64,000 bases of DNA from Mycobacterium gordonae (GTDB taxonomy: Bacteria; Actinomycetota; Actinomycetes; Mycobacteriales; Mycobacteriaceae): NCBI RefSeq assembly GCF_001417955.2, contig NZ_LKTM01000339.1:62001-126000 (forward strand). Direction: 5' to 3'. Under the pieces are notes generated by a model, which was given only the letters and a program-made list of their open reading frames with translations, made no database searches and had not been told where the DNA came from. Within the stretch, counting starts at the first letter, position 1, and every line of letters begins with the position of its first letter. The translations under genes and the position numbers were made by a program. Shown here piece after piece: positions 1-8,566 of this stretch.

Positions 1-524
1 GATACGAAGGGACGGCTCTGTTTCCGGCAGATCGCAGCGGGCAGTGGATGTCAGTGCTGCGTTTCCGCACCGCCGCGCGACTTGCCGACTGGATTCGGTC
101 CGCGGAGCGCCAGGAAGTCCTGCCCCGCCTGCGGGAAGAGTTGACGCACGATTTCGCCGAACTGCCACGCAGCGCGCCGTTCGGTTCGACGGTCCGCGTT
201 GCCGACGGCCAGACCAGGATCACCCCGGGATGGAAGTCCGCGATGCTCGTCGTGCTGTGCCTGTACCCGACCGTGATCCTGCTCTCCAAGTCGCTGTCCC
301 CCGCGTTGAGTCGAGTTGGAATAGGCCCGGCGGCAGCAATTTTCATCGGCAACGTGATCAGTGTGGCTCTGCTGCAATGGGTTCTCGTTCCGGCGGCGTC
401 GCGGCCCTTCCGCCGCTGGCTCGACCCGATCGACGGCGCATCGACACGCACCAGCCTGGCCGGCTCGGCGGTGGTGCTGGCCGGTTACGCGGTGTTGCTG
501 CTGGTGTTCAGCCGGGTCGGGTGA
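1..524 (+). CDS. Antibiotic biosynthesis monooxygenase (ABM)-domain membrane protein, 5'-truncated by the window edge
   Basis: The frame is open from base 3, so the true start lies upstream. The first visible residues (YEGTALFPA, then WMSVLRFRT and LADWIRSAERQ) look like the second half of an ABM ferredoxin-like domain, where a pattern of F-G/E-G-T-x-L-F followed by a V-x-R-F strand is common. After about 80 residues come three hydrophobic stretches (roughly MLVVLCLYPTVILL, AAIFIGNVISVALLQWVLV and AGYAVLLLVF). The layout of soluble ABM domains plus a C-terminal membrane anchor is common in actinobacterial proteins of unknown role. The stop codon directly abuts the stop of the convergent SDR gene, with no spacer. 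Enzymatic activity cannot be inferred. Confidence 0.75.
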   Translation, partial: YEGTALFPADRSGQWMSVLRFRTAARLADWIRSAERQEVLPRLREELTHDFAELPRSAPFGSTVRVADGQTRITPGWKSAMLVVLCLYPTVILLSKSLSPALSRVGIGPAAAIFIGNVISVALLQWVLVPAASRPFRRWLDPIDGASTRTSLAGSAVVLAGYAVLLLVFSRVG

Positions 525-1400
525 TCAGCGGGCGATCATGGCGTGCAGTTCGGCAACGGACCACGGGTCGCTGTCGTGGTGATCGCGATAACCGAGCAAG
601 GCAGGCGTCGGCCGCTCGAAGCGGCCCACGAAACCACCTGCGCCAACCAAGATCTGGCCGGTGACCTCGCGAGCCAGATCACTGGCGAGATACGCGTAGA
701 GCGGGGCCACGAATGCGGGTGGGGCGGCGTCCAGGGACGCGCGCATGGTCATCTCGTCAAGCAATACGCGGCGATGAAGGTCGCCGATGTGCTCCTCGTA
801 CCCGGGACCGGTGGACAACCGGGTCTTGGCCCCGGGACACACCACATTGGCGCGCACCCCAACGCTTTTCAGTTCGGCCGCGATGGCCATCGTCAAGCCG
901 TTGACGGCGGCTTTACCCGCGGGATAGCCAGTACCGCCATAGTCGCCGAGGAACGCCACCGATCCGGTGTTGATGATGGTGCCGTGACCCTGCGCGGCCA
1001 TGATCGGCGCCGCGGCCCGACAGGTGTGGAACACCGTCCCGAGGTGCGCGCCGATCAGGGTGTCGAACTCCCCCGCTGTGATGTGCAGGATCGAAGAGCC
1101 TGCCGGCTCGGCGATTCCGGCGCAGTTGACCAGAATGTCCAACCGTCCGAACGACTGTGTGCACGCCTCGATCAGCCCCGCGGCAACGTTTTCGTCGTCC
1201 GCCGCGCCCGCCACCCCAACCGCGTCGCCGCCCGAGGCCGTCAGTGATTCGACACTCTGCCCTACCGCGTCGGCGTCACGGCCGTTGACCACGACGCGCG
1301 CGCCCATCGTGCAGAACAGTTCACTGACCGCGCGCCCGATCCCGCGGGTGCCGCCGACGACCACCGCACCACGCCCGGCAAGCAGGTCAGGTGTGCTCAT
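525..1400 (-). CDS. Short-chain dehydrogenase/reductase (SDR)
   Basis: This 291-residue classical SDR has the N-terminal nucleotide-binding motif GGTRGIG, the NCAG motif, a serine in the INTGSVAF strand and the catalytic YPAGK (Y-x-x-x-K). I chose the ATG at 1400 because it leads straight into the Rossmann fold and because its ATGA overlaps the stop of the upstream MmpL gene, which indicates translational coupling; the frame stays open further upstream but that part lies inside mmpL. The substrate is unknown. Co-expression with an MmpL exporter suggests an oxidation or reduction step on an exported lipid, but that is inference. The C-terminal 40 residues (from about GGFVGRFERP) extend beyond a minimal SDR and resemble the tail of SDRs found beside acyl-CoA metabolism genes. 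Confidence 0.85.
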   Translation of the reverse strand: MSTPDLLAGRGAVVVGGTRGIGRAVSELFCTMGARVVVNGRDADAVGQSVESLTASGGDAVGVAGAADDENVAAGLIEACTQSFGRLDILVNCAGIAEPAGSSILHITAGEFDTLIGAHLGTVFHTCRAAAPIMAAQGHGTIINTGSVAFLGDYGGTGYPAGKAAVNGLTMAIAAELKSVGVRANVVCPGAKTRLSTGPGYEEHIGDLHRRVLLDEMTMRASLDAAPPAFVAPLYAYLASDLAREVTGQILVGAGGFVGRFERPTPALLGYRDHHDSDPWSVAELHAMIAR

Positions 1401-4228
1401 CTGGTCGCGGTCGCCGGCTCGAGTTCCTCGTCGCCGGCCTCCGAGCGCCGCGGCCACCACAACCAGCGGTCGAGCACCACCATCGTCGCCGGCAGCACAA
1501 AGGCACGTACCACCAGCGCGTTGAACACCAGCCCGATCCCGACGGTGATCCCGATCTGCGCCACGCTCAGCACGCTGCTGATGCCCAGCGCGAGCATCGC
1601 CAGGCCGACCACGACGCCACCGGCGGTGACGACCATTCCGGTCGCGGCGGAGGCCCGGATGATGCTGGTGCGCAGCCCCGGAGACAGTTCCTCCCGGATG
1701 CGCAGTGCGAACAGCAGGTTGCCGCCGGAGGCTATGCCGACCATCGATACGAACGCGATGGGTGGCACCGACCAGTGCAGGTCGTGGTGCAGGAGCCGGT
1801 GAAACAGCAGCACGCTGGCCCCGAGGGCACAGACATAGGACGCGAGAATCGTCGCGAGCACGACGAAACCCGCGATCGGGCTGCGCAGGAGCAATGCGGC
1901 GATGACGAGGATGACTCCGAGCGTGATGACCACCATCAGGGCCAGGTCACCGCCCACGATGTCCTGCAGGTCGCGGGTGGCCGGTCCGACACCGGTGAGA
2001 TCGACGGCCGTGACTTTCACGGAACTGCCTCTGAGCGTGTCGGTCACCGCAGCCTCGATCGAACGGGCCCGGGCCGCGCCCTCGTCACCCCACTCGAGAC
2101 CCTGGCCATAGACGAATACCCGGGTGGCGTGCCCGTTCGCGGAGAAGAACTGGTCCAGCGTGGGCCGCATACCCGGATCGGCCAGGATGCGGCGCGACGC
2201 GTAGAGGCTTCCGCCGGGGCTGCCCTGGGAAGCGGCGGCCAACTGGTGCAGATAGTCGGGAAGTTCCTGGGCCGGCACCGGGCGGGCATTGGCCAGCAAT
2301 TCTCTGACCTGCGCCGCCATCCCCCGGACCTGCGCCATCTCGGTGCTCACGCTGGCCACCACCGCAGGCAGGGGCACACCCGGTGCCGAGGCCGCGTCCA
2401 CTGCCGCCTTCGCCAGCTGGTCGGCCGCTTCACCCAGTTTGCTGGAACCGCCGACGACCGCGTTGGCCCAATCGACCGCCTCCTGGGCTGAGGAACAGAC
2501 CTGGGTGCTCCGGCAGTCCCTGATCGCTCCGACAAATTTGCGCAGCGGATCGAAGATCTCGTTGACGTCTGCCGAACGAGCCCGGATCTTGTCCGTGGCC
2601 TGCTGCGTCAGGCGTACCGCAAGACTGACGCCACCAATGGCGTAGCTGCCCGCTTGCGCGCCGGCCTGGATCAGATCAAGTCCCGAACCCAGCTCACGCA
2701 GCGCGGCTTCGAGGTCGGTGAACGTCGCGTCCTTCGCGGCGAGCCGGTCGGAGAACTGGTCGAGCCGGTCACCGACGTTGCCGCCGGTGGCAGACAGGGA
2801 GGCCTGCTTGGAGACCATCCCCCCGGGGTGGCTCGCCGACTGCACCATGCGCACCCCGGAGATCCCCATGATCGCGCCGGTGACCCGACCGACGACGGCC
2901 AGCGCGTCCGGGTTGCGCAGGTCCTCGTCGGCCTCGATCGTGACGACATCGGGTTGCACGTGATTGGCGTCGAAATGCTGGTTGACGACGCGGTAACCGC
3001 GGTTGGCCTCGGTATCGGGTGAGGTGGACGCGGTTTCGTCCCAACCGATCGGCACGCCAGGCAGAGCGAGCAGCATGATGAGCACGAAAACGCTGCTGGC
3101 CACCAGGATCGGCGCCGGCCAGCGCGCGACGCGGGTGCCGACGCGGCGCCAGCCCCGGCGCAGACGCTCGCGCTGCGGCGGCTTCACCAGGCCGGCACGA
3201 CCGGCGAGCGCGATCAGGGCCGGCGTCAGTGTCAGGCTGGCGATCCCGACCGCGAGCACACCGATCGCGCAGAGGATGCCCGTCGTGGCGAACATGCTGA
3301 TCCGCGCCAGACTCAGCCACCCGACCGCGCCCAGCGGTGCGACCACGATGAGGATCGAGCCGATGATCGCCGGCGCGACGTTGCGGTATGCGTCCGCCAG
3401 CGCCTCGGCCGGTGCGAAGCCGTTCCTGCGCTGTTCGTGGTAGCGGCCGAGCAGGAAGATCGCAAAGCCGGTACCCGCTCCGACCGCCACCGCAACGGCG
3501 ATGGACAGCGAGAACAGCGACACACTGATCACCATGCGGGAGGCGAGGTCGGAGATGATCGGCTTGGCGACGGTCAGCCCCGACAGGACCGATACCAGCG
3601 GCACCAGGGCGGTGATCAGCGACCGGTACATGATGACCAGGAAGATCAGCAGCACTCCCAGTGTCACCGCGGTGATGACCTGAGTCTGCCGGTCGATCGC
3701 GTCGAACTCATCCATGATGGTGGCGCCGGCCCCGGTGATGTAGACGTGCAGACCATCCGGCGCATGCAACCCGGCCACGATGGTGCGTGCCTCGGTGATC
3801 GAGTCGACGGCTTCAGTCGATCCCGTCACCCCGTCAAGGGTGAGGGTGGCGGTCACCACATGGCCGTCCCGGCTGACCGCCGTGTCCGCGGCCGCCGGCA
3901 TCCGCCACCAGTCCGTCACCTCGTACACATGTTTGGTGTCAGCACGCAAGGCCGTGATGAGTTGGTCGTAGTAGGTCCGGTCCTGTTCGGTGAGCCGGCC
4001 GTCGCGTGCGAGCACCAGGTAACCGATGTTGTCGGTCGGCGTTTGCGCGAAGGCGGCCGCCGAGCGCTGCACCGCCAGCGAAGTCGCGGTGCCGACTGGC
4101 AGGAATGGCTGGTCCAGGTCTGCGACGACCCGCTCGAGTGGCGGCGCCAGGCTGTTCCCGGCGACGGCGGCGAACGCCCAGACGCCGACGATCAACAGCG
4201 CGAAACGATAGATGAGCCGAGGGATCAA
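1397..4228 (-). CDS. MmpL-family RND transporter lacking the usual Asp-Tyr proton relay
   Basis: At 943 residues this is a full-length MmpL: one N-terminal helix, a first periplasmic domain, helices 2-6 (about residues 180-340), helix 7 (about 370-390), a large second periplasmic domain and a C-terminal helix bundle (about 745-920). The family motif in helix 4 is normally G-T-D-Y-A-I-F; here it reads GTGFAIF, with Gly254 and Phe255. In helix 10 the usual D-Y-N-L-L reads GGNLL, with Gly835 and Gly836. In MmpL3 the two Asp-Tyr pairs carry the proton relay, so coupling must be altered or absent. The start is a TTG at 4228, as no in-frame ATG precedes the first helix. No MmpS partner is adjacent. 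The gene ends in an ATGA overlap with the SDR. Substrate unknown, presumably an envelope lipid. Confidence 0.9.
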   Translation of the reverse strand: MIPRLIYRFALLIVGVWAFAAVAGNSLAPPLERVVADLDQPFLPVGTATSLAVQRSAAAFAQTPTDNIGYLVLARDGRLTEQDRTYYDQLITALRADTKHVYEVTDWWRMPAAADTAVSRDGHVVTATLTLDGVTGSTEAVDSITEARTIVAGLHAPDGLHVYITGAGATIMDEFDAIDRQTQVITAVTLGVLLIFLVIMYRSLITALVPLVSVLSGLTVAKPIISDLASRMVISVSLFSLSIAVAVAVGAGTGFAIFLLGRYHEQRRNGFAPAEALADAYRNVAPAIIGSILIVVAPLGAVGWLSLARISMFATTGILCAIGVLAVGIASLTLTPALIALAGRAGLVKPPQRERLRRGWRRVGTRVARWPAPILVASSVFVLIMLLALPGVPIGWDETASTSPDTEANRGYRVVNQHFDANHVQPDVVTIEADEDLRNPDALAVVGRVTGAIMGISGVRMVQSASHPGGMVSKQASLSATGGNVGDRLDQFSDRLAAKDATFTDLEAALRELGSGLDLIQAGAQAGSYAIGGVSLAVRLTQQATDKIRARSADVNEIFDPLRKFVGAIRDCRSTQVCSSAQEAVDWANAVVGGSSKLGEAADQLAKAAVDAASAPGVPLPAVVASVSTEMAQVRGMAAQVRELLANARPVPAQELPDYLHQLAAASQGSPGGSLYASRRILADPGMRPTLDQFFSANGHATRVFVYGQGLEWGDEGAARARSIEAAVTDTLRGSSVKVTAVDLTGVGPATRDLQDIVGGDLALMVVITLGVILVIAALLLRSPIAGFVVLATILASYVCALGASVLLFHRLLHHDLHWSVPPIAFVSMVGIASGGNLLFALRIREELSPGLRTSIIRASAATGMVVTAGGVVVGLAMLALGISSVLSVAQIGITVGIGLVFNALVVRAFVLPATMVVLDRWLWWPRRSEAGDEELEPATATR

Positions 4229-4684
4229 CGCGTAAGCCTCAGCTGAGCCAACCGGCAGGTATCACGCAGCGACCTCTTCACCTGGCGTATCACCTTCTCG
4301 ATTGACAACGCGACGTAACCCCCGACCGAGTCGGCCCATTCAACCATCCCGGTCGACGGACCGACAGCGATTTTGCGGCGTGCCGCGATCGTCGCGACCT
4401 TGATGGTCCAACCGTGCCCACCTGCATTCCTCACTGAATATTGTCTGCGGTTGCTGTGGCGTCGTGTGCCGGCCTTCGACCGTATTGGTTGCCGCATCCC
4501 GCAGCCCAGTCAAGTGTGACTGCTCGAGCTGTTTCTCGTCATGCCATTGACGTTCTTCATCGGGAGACCCGGCCGGTCATGCTGCTGCTTTCCAACTCAT
4601 AACCCAGCAGCTCAACTCTTGTCGTACCGTTCTCTCAGGTCCTGGGCAGACCATCGGTTGGTTCCATCGAAGGGGGCTCCAAGG
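4229..4684. other. Divergent intergenic region between mmpL and the DUF4344 lipoprotein gene
   Basis: These 456 bases hold the promoters of two divergent genes. On the minus strand an open frame of 90 codons (4225-4497) ends in a TTGA overlap with the TTG start of mmpL. Its predicted protein is basic, has no hydrophobic segment and matches no family I recognise, so I leave it as a possible leader or upstream gene rather than a called CDS. I see no clear Shine-Dalgarno site for it and no convincing inverted repeat. If it is translated, the overlap would couple it to the TTG-initiated transporter. Confidence 0.35.
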
Positions 4685-5557
4685 ATGAGCAGGCGACTGA
4701 TGGGTATCGCGGCGTGTGCCGCGGTGCTGGTGGCGACGGGGTGTGGCGGATCGAAAGGACACTCCGACGCCCATCCGCGCGCCGCGGAGCGGATCCCGGC
4801 GACCTCGCGCACCGACCCGACGACGAACGAACCCGAGCCGGCGGGAAAGATGATCTTCCGCTACGAGGACGCGACCACCCCGGAGGCTCAGGCAGGCCGC
4901 CAATTGATGTCGGACGCAAAGGTTTTGGAGAATGTCTCGGCGCACGTCAACGACACGCTGAATCTGCCGCACGATGTCGGGGCCGTGGGCAAACAGTGCG
5001 GCGAGGCCAACGACTACTGGGATCCCAACGCCAACGAAATCCAGCTGTGCTACGAGGACATTCAGCAGAGCCAGCAGCGGTTCGCCAATGCCGGAAATCC
5101 CAACCCGACGCAAGCCGCGGTCGATGCGACGATTTCGGGGTTCTACCACGAACTCGGTCACGCGACACTCAACATCTACGACCTCGCGTTCACCGGACGC
5201 GAGGAGGACGTCGCCGACCAGCTGTCCGCATTCGAGCTGTTGGCCCCCGGGGCCGATGGAAAGCCCTACCCGAACGGCGTCCGGATCGCCATGGACACCG
5301 CTCAGGACTGGAAGCTGAGCGCCAAAGAGGCCGGCGACGCCAACGAACTCCCGTTCTGGGACGGGCACTCGATGGACATCACCCGGATGTACAACTGGGA
5401 GTGCTGGATCTACGGGTCCGATACCACCGCCAACGCCGTCATCGTCACCTCCGGCGACCTGCCGGAAGACCGTGCCGGCAACTGCGAGGAAGAGTTTCAG
5501 AACATGTCCAGGGCATGGCAGCAGATGCTGGGACCACACCTGAGGAAACCCAGCTGA
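4685..5557 (+). CDS. Lipoprotein with DUF4344-type zinc metallopeptidase domain
   Basis: This is a 290-residue protein with a lipoprotein signal: MSRRL, a short hydrophobic stretch, then the lipobox VATGC, so it should be acylated on Cys19 and anchored outside the membrane. The zinc-binding motif HELGH is at residues 155-159 in the context FYHELGHATLNIYDLAF, followed by GREEDVADQLSAFELL, which supplies the downstream acidic ligand typical of DUF4344 putative metallopeptidases. Several cysteines in the C-terminal half (for example around MYNWECWIYG) could form disulfides. The ATG at 4685 has a GAAGGGGG site just upstream; the open frame extends further upstream, but only this start gives a signal peptide. 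The substrate is unknown. It probably has its own promoter and lies 79 bases upstream of mgtA. Confidence 0.85.
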   Translation: MSRRLMGIAACAAVLVATGCGGSKGHSDAHPRAAERIPATSRTDPTTNEPEPAGKMIFRYEDATTPEAQAGRQLMSDAKVLENVSAHVNDTLNLPHDVGAVGKQCGEANDYWDPNANEIQLCYEDIQQSQQRFANAGNPNPTQAAVDATISGFYHELGHATLNIYDLAFTGREEDVADQLSAFELLAPGADGKPYPNGVRIAMDTAQDWKLSAKEAGDANELPFWDGHSMDITRMYNWECWIYGSDTTANAVIVTSGDLPEDRAGNCEEEFQNMSRAWQQMLGPHLRKPS

Positions 5558-5636
5558 ACCCGAGGTTCACGAACTATTCAGGCGGTCGTGGGCCCGCGCT
5601 CGTTGACCGCACATTCCCGACCGTTTCTCTCACCGT

Positions 5637-6737
5637 ATGCGGGTGGTTCAGGTCGCCAATTTCTACGGGCCCCGGTCCGGAGGGCTGCGGACGGCGGTTG
5701 ACCGGTTGGGCGCCGAATACTGCGCCACCGGGCACGAGGTCTTCCTGGTGGTCCCGGGTCCGCGCGCCGAACGCAGCCGGCTGGACAGCGGTGTCGTGCG
5801 AATCACGGTGCCGGCCAGGCTGCTGCCGTTCACCGGTGGGTACCGCGCGATCATGCCCGCGCCGGTACGGACGCTGCTGGCCGCGCTGAACCCGGACGCG
5901 CTGGAGGTCTCCGACCGACTCACCCTGCGCTCGCTGGGCCGGTGGGGCCGCGAGCACGGTGCCACCACCGTGATGATCTCCCACGAGCGCCTGGATCGCC
6001 TTGCGGGGCAACTACTTCCGCGACGGGCCGCGCAGAGATTCGCCGATGTCGCCAACCGGCGCACCGCCGCCGACTACGACACCGTGGTGTGCACCACCGA
6101 CTTCGCCCGCGAAGAATTCGACCGTATCGGCGCAACCAACACCGTCACGGTGCCACTCGGTGTGGACCTGCGGACCTTTCATCCGCGCCGGCACAGCGTT
6201 CAGCTTCGGCGCCGCTTCGCCACGCCGAATCAGATCCTGCTGGTGCATTGCGGGCGCCTGTCGGTGGAGAAGCGCGCCGATCGCAGCATTGATGCCCTTG
6301 CGGCACTGTGCGACGACGGCGTCGACGCCCGGCTGGTCGTTGTGGGGGAAGGTCCGCTGCGGGCGCGGCTGCAGCGCCAGGCGGGCCGTCTGCCAATCGA
6401 ATTCACCGGATTCGTGGCCGATCGGCAAGCGGTCGCGGCACTGCTTGCGACCGCGGATGTGGCGCTCGCGCCCGGTCCGCACGAGACATTCGGGCTGGCC
6501 GCTCTGGAATCGCTGGCGTGCGGCACTCCGGCGGTGGTGTCACGGACCTCGGCCCTGACCGAGATCATCACCGCGGACAGCGGTGCGCTGACCGACAACC
6601 ATCCCGTAGCCTTTGCGAACGCCGTCCGTGACCTTGTCGGCCGACCGGAGCGCGACCGTCGCGTCTGTGCACGGCACCGGGCCGAGATGTTCACCTGGCA
6701 GCGATCGGCGGCCGGCATGCTCACGACGTTCAGGTAG
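5637..6737 (+). CDS. mgtA: GDP-mannose-dependent alpha-mannosyltransferase MgtA (Rv0557 type)
   Basis: The 366-residue protein begins MRVVQVANFYGPRSGGLRTA, which I recognise as the N-terminus of M. tuberculosis Rv0557 (MgtA, formerly PimB). Similarity continues throughout: ISHERLDRLAGQLLPRRAAQ, VHCGRLSVEKRADRS and the C-terminal donor-site motif PHETFGLAALESLACG, which contains the E-x7-E signature of GT4 GT-B enzymes. MgtA transfers mannose from GDP-mannose to glucuronosyl or mannosyl glycolipids on the cytoplasmic side, feeding lipomannan-like products. Length and termini match the family. There is no strong Shine-Dalgarno site before the ATG. The gene is followed by an inverted repeat (6786-6847) that separates it from the convergent crotonase gene. 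Confidence 0.93.
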   Translation: MRVVQVANFYGPRSGGLRTAVDRLGAEYCATGHEVFLVVPGPRAERSRLDSGVVRITVPARLLPFTGGYRAIMPAPVRTLLAALNPDALEVSDRLTLRSLGRWGREHGATTVMISHERLDRLAGQLLPRRAAQRFADVANRRTAADYDTVVCTTDFAREEFDRIGATNTVTVPLGVDLRTFHPRRHSVQLRRRFATPNQILLVHCGRLSVEKRADRSIDALAALCDDGVDARLVVVGEGPLRARLQRQAGRLPIEFTGFVADRQAVAALLATADVALAPGPHETFGLAALESLACGTPAVVSRTSALTEIITADSGALTDNHPVAFANAVRDLVGRPERDRRVCARHRAEMFTWQRSAAGMLTTFR

Positions 6738-6785
6738 CCGTCCCGCCCCGGTCGTCGCGGCTCCGTTGAGTCTCGCTACTCACCT

Positions 6786-6847
6786 CGCCGAGTGTGAATT
6801 TCGCGACGCGACGCGCCGACGGGGCGTCGGGATTTTCACAATCGGCG
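6786..6847. terminator. Imperfect inverted repeat between convergent genes, likely bidirectional terminator
   Basis: Arms of 23 bases at 6786-6808 and 6825-6847 pair with four mismatches across a 16-base GC-rich loop. The outer arm is CGCCGA and the inner part ends CGACG. The repeat begins just two bases beyond the stop codon of the crotonase gene and about 50 bases past the stop of mgtA, which is where a shared terminator for converging transcripts would sit. The core GCCGAGTGTGAA resembles an inverted-repeat family I recall from mycobacterial intergenic DNA. There is no pronounced T-tract. Confidence 0.6.
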
Positions 6848-6848
6848 G

Positions 6849-7820
6849 TCAGGGTTTCTGGCGCCCCGAACGGCTCAACCGCCACTCCGGCGGGAAATTG
6901 AGGTCGTTGTCCTTGACGACGTTGTTGAGCCCCTTGCCGAACGTTCCTTCGGTGAGGTCGACGTCGTTATCCTGGTCGTTGGCGATCAGTGGCAGCATCC
7001 CCTCCACCATCCCGGTCAGCAGACTGCCGAAGTACTCGCCCTTGTGCTGTTTGTAGAGCTCCAGAAAGGTCTTCTGCACCGCGACCGTATCGGTCGGCCG
7101 GCACCGCGCACAGGCCAGTGCGTACTTCGCCGTCTCCTCTTCGAGCTTGTCGCGCGGCACCACACTGTTGATGAAGCCACAATCGTTCATCTCTTTGGCG
7201 GTGAAAGGCCGCCCGGTGAACAGCATTTCGGAGAACTTGCGCAGGCCCATGGTCTCGGCCCACCACCATAAGCGTGGTCCCCAGCCGACGTAGCGGAACG
7301 CCGGGTGCCCGAACAGGGCGTCGTCCGACGAGATCACCAGGTCGGCGTCACCGGCTTGATAGAAGTGCCAGCCGTAGCAATAACCCTTGGCCTCGACGAT
7401 GCTGATCTTCCGAAGTTCCTGCAGCGGACGGTTTCCGGCGGGTGCTTTGGCATAGAAGTCGGTGACGGTGGACAGGTAGCGGTAGGAGCCGCCCGGCGGA
7501 TACTTGACATCGTCGTCGTTGATCGCCAGCTCGTGCAGCAACGGCATTCCCGGGTTCTCCAGCATTCCGCGCTGTTCGGGCAGGTCTCCACCGCTGCCGA
7601 AATCCTCGCCCTCGCCCCGGATCACCACCACCTTCACATCGTCGTCGACATTGCACTTATGGATCAGATCGGCATAGTTCTGCCGCATCCCCAGCGTCGT
7701 GGAATTCTGCGCGTCGGGCCGGTCGAAGGTGATGTAGGCGATCCGGTTCTTGATGTCCTTTTCGAATCTGATGTAGGGCTCGGCTTCTTTCTTCATTTCC
7801 TCGTAGTCGTGCTCAGGCAT
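6849..7820 (-). CDS. Crotonase-fold (enoyl-CoA hydratase/isomerase family) protein with atypical active site
   Basis: This 323-residue protein has the crotonase fold: IAYITFDRPDAQNS near the N-terminus, an oxyanion-hole strand GSGGDL around residues 76-80, and KGYCYGWHFYQAGDADL followed by FGHPAFRYVGWGP. In classical enoyl-CoA hydratases two glutamates sit in the equivalents of GGGCEL and QPE; here the aligned residues are about Tyr154 and Ala174, so ordinary hydration is unlikely. Family members without these glutamates do other CoA chemistry, such as isomerisation, hydrolysis or C-C cleavage. A tryptophan-rich patch (GPRLWWWAE) is unusual. The ATG at 7820 follows GAGAGAGGG. It lies 12 bases downstream of a TetR gene, so the two probably form an operon. 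Confidence 0.85.
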   Translation of the reverse strand: MPEHDYEEMKKEAEPYIRFEKDIKNRIAYITFDRPDAQNSTTLGMRQNYADLIHKCNVDDDVKVVVIRGEGEDFGSGGDLPEQRGMLENPGMPLLHELAINDDDVKYPPGGSYRYLSTVTDFYAKAPAGNRPLQELRKISIVEAKGYCYGWHFYQAGDADLVISSDDALFGHPAFRYVGWGPRLWWWAETMGLRKFSEMLFTGRPFTAKEMNDCGFINSVVPRDKLEEETAKYALACARCRPTDTVAVQKTFLELYKQHKGEYFGSLLTGMVEGMLPLIANDQDNDVDLTEGTFGKGLNNVVKDNDLNFPPEWRLSRSGRQKP

Positions 7821-7832
7821 GTGACCCTCTCT

Positions 7833-8492
7833 CTACTGGCCGGAGTTGCCGGTCAGGTGTCCCTTGTTGGGGCTCTTCAAGATTCCGCCGGCAATGGCGG
7901 CCAGGATCTTGTCGAGTTGTTCGGCGCTGTCGACGATTCGGTCACCGTGGGCGAACCGCAACAGCAGGCCGTTGATGAACGTCAGGGTGATGTTGCTGAG
8001 GTCCTCGACCACCGCGGACTCGAGCTCCGCACCGTGCGGCATCAACTGGACCAGGATTTCGCGGTGCAGCTTGGTGAACGCCTGCGTGCCGTGCGCCAGG
8101 GTGGCGGCCAGCGCCGGGTCCCGGGCGGCCTGCATCGCCAGCTCGTACCTGGCCCGCGTTCGGGAAAGCTCAGGCTCGCAACCGGATTGGATCACCACTT
8201 GGGACAGCAACGAGGGCGACCGGCGGCTTTTGGCCGTGCCGGCTGGACTTTCGTTGTCGGCGACCGATTGGAGGTTTGCCAGGTCCAGCTCGGCCAACCG
8301 TTCGGCCACGGCCAGCAGCAGTGCCGACCGGGTCCGGAAATTGAAGGAGGTGGTCCCGTCGGGCACACCGGACTTCCGGTCCACCTTGAGATGGCTCAAC
8401 CCCTTGGCCCCGTCGTCGGCCAGCAATTGGATTGCCGCATCGCACAGGTCACGACGGCGTTCAGCGGGGTTGGGCTTTCGTCGTCTGTCCAT
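7833..8492 (-). CDS. TetR-family transcriptional regulator
   Basis: This protein of about 219 residues has an N-terminal helix-turn-helix (RRRDLCDAAIQLLADDGAKGLSHL, then a recognition helix in the VPDGTTSFNFRTRSALL region) and a helical ligand-binding C-terminal half. The ATG at 8492 is eight bases after GAGAGG; a TTG at 8498 is too close to that site. It is the first gene of a likely two-gene unit with the crotonase. The 74-base gap to the upstream alcohol dehydrogenase contains a TAGAGT-like -10 element for this gene and a perfect 10-base palindrome (CGGCTAGCCG, 8544-8553) that could be an autoregulatory operator. The ligand is probably a CoA ester or organic acid, judged only from the neighbour. 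Confidence 0.85.
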   Translation of the reverse strand: MDRRRKPNPAERRRDLCDAAIQLLADDGAKGLSHLKVDRKSGVPDGTTSFNFRTRSALLLAVAERLAELDLANLQSVADNESPAGTAKSRRSPSLLSQVVIQSGCEPELSRTRARYELAMQAARDPALAATLAHGTQAFTKLHREILVQLMPHGAELESAVVEDLSNITLTFINGLLLRFAHGDRIVDSAEQLDKILAAIAGGILKSPNKGHLTGNSGQ

Positions 8493-8566
8493 CGTCAACG
8501 CCTCTCGGGTCTGGGCGCAGACATTACTCTATATTTGTAGTGTCGGCTAGCCGCGTGAAGTGACGA

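Noticed and set aside
4225..4497. 90-codon minus-strand frame overlapping the mmpL start
   Set aside because: Overlap position is suggestive, but there is no ribosome site and no family likeness, so I did not call it as a gene.
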